Shown here: piece after piece, positions 17,560 through 26,040 of the stretch
Numbering within the stretch: the first letter of the stretch is position 1
Layout of the letters: each line of letters opens with the position of its first letter
DNA from: Caecibacteroides pullorum
GTDB taxonomy: Bacteria; Bacteroidota; Bacteroidia; Bacteroidales; Bacteroidaceae
DNA: 64,000 nt
Assembly (NCBI RefSeq): GCF_019239235.1
Contig: NZ_JAAZTS010000002.1
Location: forward strand, 62,001 to 126,000
Direction: 5' to 3'
Made by a program: the position numbers and the translations under genes
The notes under the pieces: model-generated
Databases searched by the model: none
Told to the model about the DNA's origin: nothing
The model's input: the letters and a program-made list of their open reading frames with translations, nothing else

Positions 17560-19002
17560 TCAGTTGCGGGCTTTGAAGGTTTGTTCGATGTTCTGTTCGC
17601 GGTGCATCAGGTTGACCTGAACGCCAAACTTCTGGTTCAGGTGCTCGGCCAGATGCTGGGCCGAGTAGACGGAACGGTGCTGGCCGCCCGTGCAGCCGAA
17701 GCAGACAGAAAGGTTGGTGAAACCGCGTTCCATGTAGCGTTTGACAGAAGCGTCGACCAGACCGTAGACGTGCTCCAGGAAGGTCGTGATTTCACCATCG
17801 TCTTCGAGGAAGCGGATGACAGGTTCGTCCAGTCCCGTGAAGGGTTTGTAGCGTTCGTACTTGCCGGGGTTGTTTACGGCACGGCAGTCGAAGACAAAAC
17901 CTCCGCCGTTGCCCGACGGATCTTCGGGAATGCCTTTCTTGTAGGCAAAGCTGGTGACTTTGACCACAAGACGGCGCTTTTGCAGGTCGTCGGTGAATTG
18001 CTTCAGTTCGGTCAGTTCGGTCAGCACCTGGCAGAGATAAGGATATTCGGGATAGGGCTCACGGAGCAGCTGGCGAAGGTTCTCGATGGCAAAGGGTACA
18101 CTCTGGATGAAGTGGGGTTTCTTCTCGAAGTAGCCGCGGAAACCGTAGGCACCCAGTACCTGCATGGTGCGGAACAGCACGAAGTGGCGAAGCTGGGCCA
18201 TGAAGTAGGCTTCGTCCACAGGCTGGTATTTGCGCAGGGCGTCGATGTACTCGCGGAGCAGTTCCTGGCGGAGGCTGTCGGGATAGTTGGCTTTTGCCTG
18301 CCACAAGAAGGAAGCCACGTCGTAGTAGACAGGACCCTTGCGTCCGCCCTGAAAGTCGATGAGCCACGGTTCACCATCCTTGATCATGACGTTGCGGCTC
18401 TGGAAGTCGCGGTACATGAAAGTGGCGGAACTGCTGCGGAGCAGGACGTCGGCCATTTTCTGGAAATCGTCCTCAAGGCGGTCTTCCTGGAAGTCAAGAC
18501 CGGTGGCTTTCAGGAAACAATATTTGAAGTAGTTCAGGTCCCATAGGATGCTACGGCGATTGAACTCAGCCTGCGGATAGCAGTAGGAGAAATCCATGCC
18601 TTCGGCACCGGCAAACTGGACGGCGGGCAGGAGGCGGAGCGTCTTGCGTAGCAGTTGCTTCTCGTCCTCACCAAAGACGCTGGTCTTGCGTCCTTTTTCA
18701 ATGGCGTTGAAGAGCAGCGTATCGCCCAGGTCTTCCTGAAGGTAATAAATGTCGTCGTCCGACTTGATGAACACTTGCGGAACAGGCAATCCCTGACGGC
18801 GGAAATGTTCGGCCATATAGAGGAAGGCGCGGTTTTCTTCCACACTTTCGCCGCTTACTCCGATGAGGCTGGGAGCGCCTTTCAGGCGGAAATAACGACG
18901 GTTGGATCCCGATGCGGGCATTTCTTCGATACTATCCGGTTCGTGGCCGGTATAGGCTGTATATAGCTTTTTCAGTTCTTCTGTAATCATAGATTTAGTC
19001 AT
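17560..19002 (-). CDS. AmgK-like kinase fused to RapZ C-terminal domain
   Basis: A 480-residue fusion. Residues 1-330 are an aminoglycoside-phosphotransferase-fold kinase: nucleotide-binding N-lobe, LQEDLGD hinge, a catalytic loop YRDFQSRN (Asp199, Asn204; the usual His of HxD is Tyr) and a metal-binding Asp216 in LIDFQGG. AmgK proteins of this fold phosphorylate MurNAc or GlcNAc at C1. Residues about 345-475 match the C-terminal domain of RapZ, including FVFDCRAVNNPG, FTGLDEPV and CFGCTGGQHRSV; in E. coli this domain binds glucosamine-6-phosphate and small RNAs. The N-terminal P-loop domain of RapZ is absent. With the MurU-like gene one base downstream, a recycling kinase controlled by an amino-sugar signal is a reasonable inference. 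Confidence 0.82.
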   Translation of the reverse strand: MTKSMITEELKKLYTAYTGHEPDSIEEMPASGSNRRYFRLKGAPSLIGVSGESVEENRAFLYMAEHFRRQGLPVPQVFIKSDDDIYYLQEDLGDTLLFNAIEKGRKTSVFGEDEKQLLRKTLRLLPAVQFAGAEGMDFSYCYPQAEFNRRSILWDLNYFKYCFLKATGLDFQEDRLEDDFQKMADVLLRSSSATFMYRDFQSRNVMIKDGEPWLIDFQGGRKGPVYYDVASFLWQAKANYPDSLRQELLREYIDALRKYQPVDEAYFMAQLRHFVLFRTMQVLGAYGFRGYFEKKPHFIQSVPFAIENLRQLLREPYPEYPYLCQVLTELTELKQFTDDLQKRRLVVKVTSFAYKKGIPEDPSGNGGGFVFDCRAVNNPGKYERYKPFTGLDEPVIRFLEDDGEITTFLEHVYGLVDASVKRYMERGFTNLSVCFGCTGGQHRSVYSAQHLAEHLNQKFGVQVNLMHREQNIEQTFKARN

Positions 19003-19040
19003 TTTGGCAGCTAAGATAAGGTTTTCTGTTCAGATATGGT

Positions 19041-19048
19041 TATCTTTG
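19041..19048 (+). promoter_or_regulatory. cbiA promoter -7 element (TATCTTTG)
   Basis: TATCTTTG fits TAnnTTTG. Transcription would begin near 19055, so the in-frame ATG at 19036 cannot be used and the ATG at 19069 is the start. Confidence 0.6.
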
Positions 19049-19068
19049 CCCAAATAAATACAGGAAAA

Positions 19069-20397
19069 ATGACAAAAAACATTCCTCAATTTCTGATTGC
19101 CGCACCCACATCGGGCAGTGGAAAGACGACGGTGAGCCGTGGGCTGATGGCTCTGCTGAAGGCAAGAGGGCTGAACGTGCAGCCCTACAAATGCGGGTCG
19201 GACTATATCGATACAAAGTTTCATGAACGTGCCTGCGGACGTCCGTCTGTCAATTTGGATTTGTTCATGGCTTCGGAGGAGCATGTACGAAAGCTTTATG
19301 CCCGCTATGCTGTCGGCGCGGATGCATGTGTGGTGGAAGGTATGATGGGGATGTTCGACGGTTATGAACGCGATCGTGGCTCGTCGGCAGAAGTGGCCCG
19401 GCTGTTGCGTTTGCCGGTGGTATTGGTGGTCGACGCGCGGTCGGCAGCCTATTCCCTGGCACCTCTGTTGCAGGGCTTTTTGCATTTCCGTCCCGATATC
19501 CGTTTTGCAGGTGTCATTTTCAATCGGGTAGGGTCGGCGCGCCATTTCGGAATGTTGCAGGAGGTTTGTGAAGACCTTCAGGTGGAGTGTCTGGGGTACC
19601 TGCCGAAAGACGGTTTGTTGGAGCAGGGTTCACGTTACTTGGGTCTGGACTTCAGCGAACAGGAAACGGAAGAAGCCTGTCGTCGCTTGCTGGAATTGTT
19701 GGAAGCCCATATACGTATCGATCGTTTGCTGGAAATCACCTCCCTGTCTTTGCCTGAGAACCGGACGGAAAATGAAAGGTTGGGAAACAGACGTATTGCG
19801 GTGGCACGCAACAGCGAGTCTTTTTCTTTCCTGTATACGGAACATCTGGACTTGCTGAATCGCTACGGGGAAGTTTTCTTTTTCAATCCGGAAGAGTCAG
19901 CTCCGCTACCTGACGGTACCGATTTGCTTTACCTGCCGGGTGGTTATCCCGAAAAACATGCAGAAGCTTTGAGAACGGCAGACGTTACACTGGATTCCAT
20001 ACGTCGTTACATTGAAGGTGGAGGAAAAGCGTTGGCCGAGTGTGGGGGTATGATTTACCTGTCGCAGGGAATCTGTCAGGACGGACAGCCCGATTTCCTG
20101 CCGATGGCGGGTGTGCTGCCATTTTCCATTTCGAACCGGAAGGAAGACCGCAGGCTGAGCCTGGGTTACCGGCGTTTCGATTATAATGGACAAACGTTGT
20201 ACGGGCACGAATTCCACTATACCCAATATGTGCAACGATCGGGTGAATGGTTGCTTCCGACGGTGGCGCAGGTGTACAATGCCCGCGGGGAGAAGGTGAA
20301 CACGCCGGTGTTCCGCTACAAGAACCTGTTGGCCAGTTATACCCATTTGTATTGGGGAGAAATTGATTTGAACAAGTTATTTAAGAACGAAGAATGA
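19069..20397 (+). CDS. cbiA: Cobyrinic acid a,c-diamide synthase
   Basis: This 442-residue enzyme amidates the a and c carboxylates of cob(II)yrinic acid using glutamine and ATP. The N-terminal half is a dethiobiotin-synthetase-like P-loop domain (PTSGSGKTTVSRG near residue 12, then EGMMGMFDG); the C-terminal half is a class I glutamine amidotransferase-like domain with the nucleophile Cys325 in AECGGM and a C-terminal GHEFHYT motif. The start at 19069 is supported by the promoter at 19041. It overlaps the adenosyltransferase gene by ATGA, so the two are translationally coupled. It diverges from the kinase/RapZ fusion with only 66 bases between starts. Confidence 0.93.
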   Translation: MTKNIPQFLIAAPTSGSGKTTVSRGLMALLKARGLNVQPYKCGSDYIDTKFHERACGRPSVNLDLFMASEEHVRKLYARYAVGADACVVEGMMGMFDGYERDRGSSAEVARLLRLPVVLVVDARSAAYSLAPLLQGFLHFRPDIRFAGVIFNRVGSARHFGMLQEVCEDLQVECLGYLPKDGLLEQGSRYLGLDFSEQETEEACRRLLELLEAHIRIDRLLEITSLSLPENRTENERLGNRRIAVARNSESFSFLYTEHLDLLNRYGEVFFFNPEESAPLPDGTDLLYLPGGYPEKHAEALRTADVTLDSIRRYIEGGGKALAECGGMIYLSQGICQDGQPDFLPMAGVLPFSISNRKEDRRLSLGYRRFDYNGQTLYGHEFHYTQYVQRSGEWLLPTVAQVYNARGEKVNTPVFRYKNLLASYTHLYWGEIDLNKLFKNEE

Positions 20398-20981
20398 AAC
20401 GGATTTATACAAAGACCGGTGACAAGGGAATGACCGGTATTCATGGAGGAGAGCGGGTGCCGAAAGACGACATCCGCATCGAGGCCAACGGTTGTCTGGA
20501 CGAACTGAATGCCGTAATAGGCATCGTGCGTTCCATGCTGTCTGCCGAGGATGAGTGGCAGCAGTTGTTGCATGCGATACAGCGAGAACTGATGGTCGTG
20601 ATGAGCCATGTAGCCACGCCATCGGACAAGGTAAACCCGAACGAGCTGCATGCGGCCGAGCTGACCCTTCGTTGCGAACAAGAGATGGACCGCTTGACGG
20701 AACAGTTGGCCGACCACGGTTATTTCCTGCTTCCGGGAGGTACACCCGTTTCGGCCCAGCTCCACTTTGCACGCACGGTGGCACGCAGGGCAGAGCGGCG
20801 TTTGTGGACATTACATCGGCAGAGCCCGTTGGATGAGGCTATCCTGTGTTTCGTCAACCGGTTGTCCGACCTGTTTTTTGTCATGGCACGCATGGAGATG
20901 CAACGCCAGAACTGGCCGGAGGAAAAGTGGCAGGAATTTGCCTATAAACGGAAAAAGACTTCAGGAAAACAGACCGATTAG
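20394..20981 (+). CDS. PduO-type ATP:cob(I)alamin adenosyltransferase
   Basis: A 195-residue adenosyltransferase that transfers the adenosyl group of ATP to the cobalt of cob(I)alamin or a corrinoid precursor. The PduO-family N-terminal ATP-binding motif is clear (YTKTGDKGMTGIHGGERV), followed by DELNAVIG and, in the C-terminal half, the helix with RTVARRAERRLW that carries catalytic Arg and Glu. It overlaps cbiA by four bases (ATGA) and ends tail to tail with pncB, the two stop codons sharing TTAG at 20978-20981. It acts between the a,c-diamide and cobyric acid steps encoded nearby. Confidence 0.93.
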   Translation: MKRIYTKTGDKGMTGIHGGERVPKDDIRIEANGCLDELNAVIGIVRSMLSAEDEWQQLLHAIQRELMVVMSHVATPSDKVNPNELHAAELTLRCEQEMDRLTEQLADHGYFLLPGGTPVSAQLHFARTVARRAERRLWTLHRQSPLDEAILCFVNRLSDLFFVMARMEMQRQNWPEEKWQEFAYKRKKTSGKQTD

Positions 20982-22141
20982 CCTAACTGCAGCTCGTAAA
21001 GGCAGGCTTTCACTTCCATGCTGCTGCCCAAGTGTTTGCCCTCGTCGTCGGAGAGTTTGACGCATTCGTGCCATTCCTGGTTGTTGTTCATTCGGCAGCG
21101 GGTCAGTTTCATCACAATGTTGGACGGGGTGAAGCCGGTGTCGTTGGTCAGATTGGTACCGATGCCGAACGCGCAGCGGATGCGTCCCTGGCAGAACTGT
21201 TGGATGTCGAGCGCCTTGGGAAAGTTGAGCGCATTGCTGAAGATGATGGTTTTGGTTGTCGGGTCTATGCCGAATTCCTTGTAGCGGGCAATGAGTTTTT
21301 CGGTAAATTCGAATTCGTCGCCCGAATCGCAGCGGACGCCATCGAATAACTTGGCCTGCTTGCGGCTGAGGTTGCTCAGGAAAGCATCGGACGTATAGGT
21401 GTCCGAGAGGGCGGTACCCAGGTCGCCGTCGTAGACGTTTACCCAGTTTTCCAATGCCATATAGTTGGCATGCTTGTAGCCAAACTGAGCACCGTGGAAC
21501 ATGAACCATTCGTGGGGATGAGTTCCCATCGGCTTCATGTTATATTTCATGGCGAAATAACAGTTGGAGGTTCCCGTGCAATACAGGGCGTGCTGTTTGA
21601 GGTAGCCGATGACCGTGTCGTGTACTTCGAACGAGAAGCGGCGGCGTGTACCAAACTCGGAGAAGGAAAGATGGTTGCGGTTGGACAGAGATACCTTGTC
21701 CACCAGTCGGGAAACTACCTTGTCCAGATCGGGAACATGTCCCATGACCCGGTTTCTCACTTCGGACACCAGCGCCAGAAGTGGAACTTCGTAGAGTGTC
21801 ACCTTATACATATAGTCCGTCACTTCCATGTGGAGATGGCGTTCCTCGTCCAGCCAGACATTTACCTTTTCGGGTTGGAAGCGGAAAGAAGAGAGCCATT
21901 CCCAGTAGACACGGGGCAGGAATCGGCAGGTGTGTGTCATGTACTCCAGTTCGTCACCGGTCAGGGCAATCCGTCGCATTTGGTCGATGGCTTCTTTCAG
22001 TTCGGCCAGGAAATGGTCGGAACAAACAGTCTGGTCGCGGTCGGTGAAAGAGAATGTGCCCGATGCATAGGGAAACAGCTTGATGTAGGCGTATGACGTA
22101 GTAAACTTGTAAAGGTCGGTGTCGAGTATAGAGTAAATCAT
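20978..22141 (-). CDS. pncB: Nicotinate phosphoribosyltransferase
   Basis: The start is the ATG at 22141 (MIYSILDTDLYKFT, the standard N-terminus of this family); the longer frame begins with TTG and adds 25 unlikely residues. The 387-residue enzyme forms nicotinate mononucleotide from nicotinate and PRPP in NAD salvage. Typical motifs: SFTDRDQ, FSEFGTRRRFS, the MGTHPHEWFM segment with the phosphorylated histidine region, and CDSGDEFEF. It lies inside the cobalamin gene block: NaMN is the phosphoribosyl donor used by CobT, and CobT releases nicotinate again, so the location makes biochemical sense. No terminator separates it from the adenosyltransferase gene it faces. Confidence 0.93.
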   Translation of the reverse strand: MIYSILDTDLYKFTTSYAYIKLFPYASGTFSFTDRDQTVCSDHFLAELKEAIDQMRRIALTGDELEYMTHTCRFLPRVYWEWLSSFRFQPEKVNVWLDEERHLHMEVTDYMYKVTLYEVPLLALVSEVRNRVMGHVPDLDKVVSRLVDKVSLSNRNHLSFSEFGTRRRFSFEVHDTVIGYLKQHALYCTGTSNCYFAMKYNMKPMGTHPHEWFMFHGAQFGYKHANYMALENWVNVYDGDLGTALSDTYTSDAFLSNLSRKQAKLFDGVRCDSGDEFEFTEKLIARYKEFGIDPTTKTIIFSNALNFPKALDIQQFCQGRIRCAFGIGTNLTNDTGFTPSNIVMKLTRCRMNNNQEWHECVKLSDDEGKHLGSSMEVKACLYELQLG

Positions 22142-22365
22142 GACATGTGTGTTTTTAGGATTTTCGGGGGTGAAGATACATACTTTATTTAAGTTTCGCA
22201 AATTCCTGCCGTCCAAGTCGTATCATAGGATGGTGAAAAGAGAGAAAAAGAGGATTTTTTTCTTTGTAATAGTCTTTTTTTTGTTAATAAGAGAATAAGG
22301 CTTTTAAAGCATGTTATAAAAAGGCATTTTTTCTCTGTATATTTTGGAAGTTTGGGAAGATGCGC

Positions 22366-22447
22366 TACCTTTGCAATGTGTTTTTCATAGTATTAGATTT
22401 AAGGTTAACAAAAGATTGGCTGTCTGGGAAGATAGCCTTTTTTTTTT
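22366..22447 (+). ncRNA. Candidate small RNA or leader upstream of cobQ
   Basis: TACCTTTG (22366-22373) is a good TAnnTTTG promoter element. About 45 bases later comes an 8-bp stem with loop GGGA (22418-22437) and ten T residues (22438-22447), an intrinsic terminator. No ORF with a start fits in between. The unit would make an RNA of about 65 bases that stops just before the cobQ promoter at 22461. The AT-rich segment between promoter and hairpin looks like a conserved leader of the kind seen in front of several Bacteroidales genes, but I cannot name the family. Only a sequence search or RNA data can confirm it. Confidence 0.5.
22418..22447 (+). terminator. Intrinsic terminator before cobQ
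   Basis: Stem 22418-22425 with 22430-22437 (one G-U pair), loop GGGA, then ten T. It is placed 34 bases before the cobQ start and 14 bases before the cobQ -7 element. Confidence 0.75.
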
Positions 22448-22460
22448 GCCCACTTTGTAC

Positions 22461-22468
22461 TATCTTTG
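22461..22468 (+). promoter_or_regulatory. cobQ promoter -7 element (TATCTTTG)
   Basis: TATCTTTG lies only 12 bases before the ATG at 22481, so the leader is very short (under 10 bases). It excludes the in-frame TTG at 22466 as a start. Confidence 0.6.
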
Positions 22469-22480
22469 CGTTCGCAAAAA

Positions 22481-23989
22481 ATGAAATCTATGGAATTATT
22501 GGAACCCCTTATGCTGGTAGGTACCGGAAGCGATGTGGGCAAGAGTATTCTGGCTGCTGCTTTCTGCCGTATCTTCAGGCAAGACGGCTATCAGCCCGCT
22601 CCCTTCAAGGCGCAGAACATGGCGCTCAATTCGTATGCCACTCCCGAAGGTCTTGAGATAGGCCGTGCACAGGCGGTACAGGCAGAGGCTGCCGGCATTC
22701 CCTGTCACACGGATATGAATCCCCTGCTGCTGAAGCCTCAGAGCGACCATACGTCGCAGGTGGTACTGAACGGACGTCCGGTAGGCAACCGTTCGGCTTA
22801 CGATTATTTCCGTAAGGAGGGGCGTGAGGAGTTGCGCAAGGAAGTGTGTGCTGCCTATGACCGTCTGGCGGCACGTTACAATCCTATTGTACTGGAAGGA
22901 GCCGGAAGTATTTCTGAAATCAATCTGCGCGACAGCGACCTGGTGAATTTGCCCATGGCTTTGCATGCCGGAGCGAAAGTCGTGCTGGTGGGCGACATTG
23001 ACCGGGGCGGAGTGTTTGCCAGTGTTTACGGTTCACTTATGTTGCTCAGACCGCACGAACGAGCTTGCATTAAGGGAATCCTTATCAATAAATTCCGAGG
23101 CGATCTGCGTTTGTTCGAGTCGGGCGTGAAAATGCTTGAAGAACTATGCGGCGTTCCGGTGTTGGGAGTGGTACCTTATTATAAAGATATCTATATAGAA
23201 GAAGAGGATAGCGTGGCCCTTGCTACCAAATCCATGCAGGCTACGAAGGGTAAGGTGAATATTGCCGTGGTGATGTTGCGTCATCTCAGTAATTTTACAG
23301 ACTTCAACGTGCTGGAGCGCGATCCTCGTGTCCACCTCTTTTACACCAATAATACGGAAGAAATAGCCAAGGCGGATATCATTCTGTTGCCCGGTTCCAA
23401 AAGCACGCTGGACGATCTGTATGAGTTGCGTCGCAATGGAGTGGCACAGGCTATTATTCGTGCCCATCGTGACGGAGTGACGGTGATGGGTATTTGTGGA
23501 GGTTATCAGATGATGGGGCAGGAGGTGCTCGATCCCGACCATGTGGAAGGAGACATCGACCGTTTGCCTGGTTTGGGACTTCTTCCGACAACAACCCGCA
23601 TGACAGGTGCGAAAGTGACCCGACAAGTGCGATTTGCCCTGAACAATGAAGTTACGGCGGGAGACTGCAACCTGAGTGGTTACGAGATACACATGGGAAC
23701 TACTGTTCCCGTAGACGGAGCTGCATATACGCCACTGAACCGTCTGGAAGACGGGCAAGAGGAAGGATGCTTGGTGGACCGGACCTGTATGGGGACTTAT
23801 ATCCATGGCATACTGGACAATGCGGCTTTCATCGACTACTTGCTCGAGCCTTTTGCCGGCAAGGTGAAAGAACGCAGTACTTTCGATTATCAGGCATTCA
23901 AGGAACAACAATACGACAAGCTGGCCGACCATGTGCGTGCACATGTCAATCTGCCGCTTGTCTATCAAATACTAAAACAACATGATTGA
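22481..23989 (+). CDS. cobQ: Cobyric acid synthase
   Basis: A 502-residue glutamine-dependent amidotransferase that amidates the b, d, e and g side chains of adenosylcobyrinic acid a,c-diamide. The N-terminal domain opens with the P-loop-like GTGSDVGKS and the CobQ signature FKAQNMALNS, then LEGAGSISEINL; the C-terminal domain is a class I glutaminase with nucleophile Cys339 in GICGGYQMMG and the GYEIHMG motif. An ATG nine bases further in is an alternative start. It overlaps cobD by eight bases and leads the cobQ-cobD-cbiB operon. Confidence 0.95.
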   Translation: MKSMELLEPLMLVGTGSDVGKSILAAAFCRIFRQDGYQPAPFKAQNMALNSYATPEGLEIGRAQAVQAEAAGIPCHTDMNPLLLKPQSDHTSQVVLNGRPVGNRSAYDYFRKEGREELRKEVCAAYDRLAARYNPIVLEGAGSISEINLRDSDLVNLPMALHAGAKVVLVGDIDRGGVFASVYGSLMLLRPHERACIKGILINKFRGDLRLFESGVKMLEELCGVPVLGVVPYYKDIYIEEEDSVALATKSMQATKGKVNIAVVMLRHLSNFTDFNVLERDPRVHLFYTNNTEEIAKADIILLPGSKSTLDDLYELRRNGVAQAIIRAHRDGVTVMGICGGYQMMGQEVLDPDHVEGDIDRLPGLGLLPTTTRMTGAKVTRQVRFALNNEVTAGDCNLSGYEIHMGTTVPVDGAAYTPLNRLEDGQEEGCLVDRTCMGTYIHGILDNAAFIDYLLEPFAGKVKERSTFDYQAFKEQQYDKLADHVRAHVNLPLVYQILKQHD

Positions 23990-25034
23990 CGGACACGGAG
24001 ACGATTCTTATAAATATACCCGGCCGATAACGGTCAATTTCAGTTCGAATGTATATAGCCGGACGGATTTGACAGAACTGAAGAACCATTTATGCAGGTT
24101 CATACAGGGGAAAGACGGTGAATTGAGCCCTCTTTCTTCCTATCCCGAACCTCAGCCCTATACGCTGGAAGCTGCTCTGGCACGTAAGCTGAAGCTGGAG
24201 CCCGACGAGGTATGCGTGACTAATGGGGCTACCGAAGCCATCTATCTGATGGCTCAGACTTTTCGGGGTACCCGTTCAGCCATTTTGCAGCCTACTTTTC
24301 GGGAATATGCCGATGCTTGTCTGATACATGGTCATCCCACGGTTTCGCTCTACAGCCTGCCTGCGGAACGCGAACGTTATCGGTTGCCCGAGGACATCCG
24401 TATGCTTTGGTTGTGTAATCCTAATAACCCGACGGGTAGTGTGACGGACAAGGCGTGGATGGAGGAGTTGATACGCTGTAATCCACAGGTGTGTTTTGTT
24501 ATCGACCAGTCTTATGAATACTTTACGTTGCAGCCATTGTTCTCGGCGGCTGAGGCAGTAGCTTTCCCCAATGTGTTGTTGTTGCATTCCATGACTAAAC
24601 GCTATGCCGTACCTAGTTTGCGGTTGGGGTATATCACCGGAAACGCAGGGCTGTTGAGCCGTATCCGCAACAACCGGATGCCGTGGTCGGTTAATGCCGT
24701 GGCTATTGAAGCCGGACTTTTCCTGACCGAAAAGGGAGTGCCCCATTCATTGGACATGACGGTCTATCTGGACGAGACACAACGGTTGCGTGCCCGATTG
24801 GAAGCGTTGGGAGGGATGGATGTATGGGAGACGCAGACGCATTTCATGTTGGTGTGCCTGCGTTTTGGCAAGGCGTCGGCCTTGAAGGAGTATTTGGCAG
24901 AGAAGTATGGCATTCTGATACGCGACGCTTCGAATTTCGAAGGCTTGGACGAGCGTTTCTTCCGTATTGCCACCCAGACACCCGAAGAAAATGACCGGCT
25001 GGTAGATGCCATTGCAGAATGGTTTCAGGAATAA
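23982..25034 (+). CDS. cobD: Threonine-phosphate decarboxylase (CobD-type aminotransferase)
   Basis: A 350-residue fold-type I PLP enzyme. Motifs: NPNNPTG near residue 147, DQSYEYF with the PLP-binding Asp, and Lys206 in HSMTKRYAVPSLRLGY, the residue that forms the Schiff base. By sequence it could be a histidinol-phosphate aminotransferase, but it overlaps cobQ by eight bases and is followed by cbiB, so it is assigned as the decarboxylase making (R)-1-amino-2-propanol O-2-phosphate, the linker that CbiB attaches to cobyric acid. The context is therefore decisive for the function. Confidence 0.88.
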   Translation: MIDGHGDDSYKYTRPITVNFSSNVYSRTDLTELKNHLCRFIQGKDGELSPLSSYPEPQPYTLEAALARKLKLEPDEVCVTNGATEAIYLMAQTFRGTRSAILQPTFREYADACLIHGHPTVSLYSLPAERERYRLPEDIRMLWLCNPNNPTGSVTDKAWMEELIRCNPQVCFVIDQSYEYFTLQPLFSAAEAVAFPNVLLLHSMTKRYAVPSLRLGYITGNAGLLSRIRNNRMPWSVNAVAIEAGLFLTEKGVPHSLDMTVYLDETQRLRARLEALGGMDVWETQTHFMLVCLRFGKASALKEYLAEKYGILIRDASNFEGLDERFFRIATQTPEENDRLVDAIAEWFQE

Positions 25035-25064
25035 GATGGATAAACGAATAAACAGTATTTTCAA

Positions 25065-26030
25065 TTGGAACAGACATTGATAGCCTTTAGTCTGGCTTTT
25101 TACATGGCATTGCCGCTGCTGGCGGCATGGTTGCTGGACCGCTGGCTGGGCGATCCTCAGTGGATGCCCCATCCGGTAGTGGCATTTGGGAAAGCGATTG
25201 CGTTTTTCGAACATCGGTTGAACCACGGGAACGGCCGTTTCCTGAAAGGGATGCTGGTCAGCTGCTTGTTGGTAGCGGGTGTCTATTGGCTGACAGCATG
25301 GCTGTTGCAGCAGGCGGCCCTGTTTTCGGCAGGGTTGCTGATGGTACTACAAGTCCTGCTGATTTTTTATTGCTTGGCAGGTACTACGTTGGTGCGCGAA
25401 GTGCGTATGGTGTTTCTTGCCGTAGACCGTTCGCTGGAGGAAGGCCGGCGTCAGGTGGCACGTATTGTGGGACGCGACACGTCCGAACTGTCTGCGCAGG
25501 AAGTGCGTACGGCAGCTTTGGAGACTCTTGCCGAGAACTTGAGCGACGGGGTGGTGGCCCCCTTATTCTGGTATTTGCTACTGGGCGTGCCGGGCATGCT
25601 TGCCTATAAAATGGTGAACACGCTGGACTCGATGATAGGTTATCGCAACGAACGTTATCGCCGTTTCGGCTGTTTTGCTGCCCGTCTGGACGATGTGGCC
25701 AATTTCATTCCTGCCCGTCTGACTGCCTTCTTGATGGTTGTGGTGTCCGGTCGTCTTTCGTTGCTGGGGTTTGTGGCTCGTTACGGTAGCCAGCATGCCA
25801 GTCCCAATTCCGGTTATCCGGAATCTGCCTTGGCCGGTATCCTGAACTGTCGTTTCGGAGGTCCTCATAACTACTTTGGCGAGGAGGTGTGGAAACCTTA
25901 CATCGGCAACAACGAGCGTCCGCTGACAACGGAAGACATGCATACGGCTATCCGCATCAACCGTCGTGCGGAAGGGTTGATGATTCTGCTCGTACTTGCT
26001 TCTTTCTGTATCCAGTTATTGCTCCAATAA
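25065..26030 (+). CDS. cbiB: Adenosylcobinamide-phosphate synthase
   Basis: An integral membrane enzyme (321 residues from a TTG; an ATG at 25104 giving MALPLLAAWLLDRWLGDP would match the length of other CbiB proteins and may be the true start). It joins cobyric acid and aminopropanol phosphate. Family motifs are clear: LGDPQWMPHPV near the N-terminus, IVGRDTSEL, ETLAENLSDGVVAPLFW, YKMVNTLDSMIGY, and FGGPHNYFGE. Four to five hydrophobic helices are seen. It lies 30 bases after cobD and ends 10 bases before the end of cobC, which points towards it. Confidence 0.93.
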   Translation: MEQTLIAFSLAFYMALPLLAAWLLDRWLGDPQWMPHPVVAFGKAIAFFEHRLNHGNGRFLKGMLVSCLLVAGVYWLTAWLLQQAALFSAGLLMVLQVLLIFYCLAGTTLVREVRMVFLAVDRSLEEGRRQVARIVGRDTSELSAQEVRTAALETLAENLSDGVVAPLFWYLLLGVPGMLAYKMVNTLDSMIGYRNERYRRFGCFAARLDDVANFIPARLTAFLMVVVSGRLSLLGFVARYGSQHASPNSGYPESALAGILNCRFGGPHNYFGEEVWKPYIGNNERPLTTEDMHTAIRINRRAEGLMILLVLASFCIQLLLQ

Positions 26031-26040
26031 AACTTCCGGT

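Noticed and set aside
17548..18546. 332-codon plus-strand open frame opposite the kinase/RapZ fusion
   Set aside because: The opposite strand has clear catalytic motifs; this frame has none and is a codon-bias shadow.
22217..22465. Possible cobalamin riboswitch before cobQ
   Set aside because: No B12-box-like or multi-helix structure is visible; only a short promoter-hairpin unit is present.
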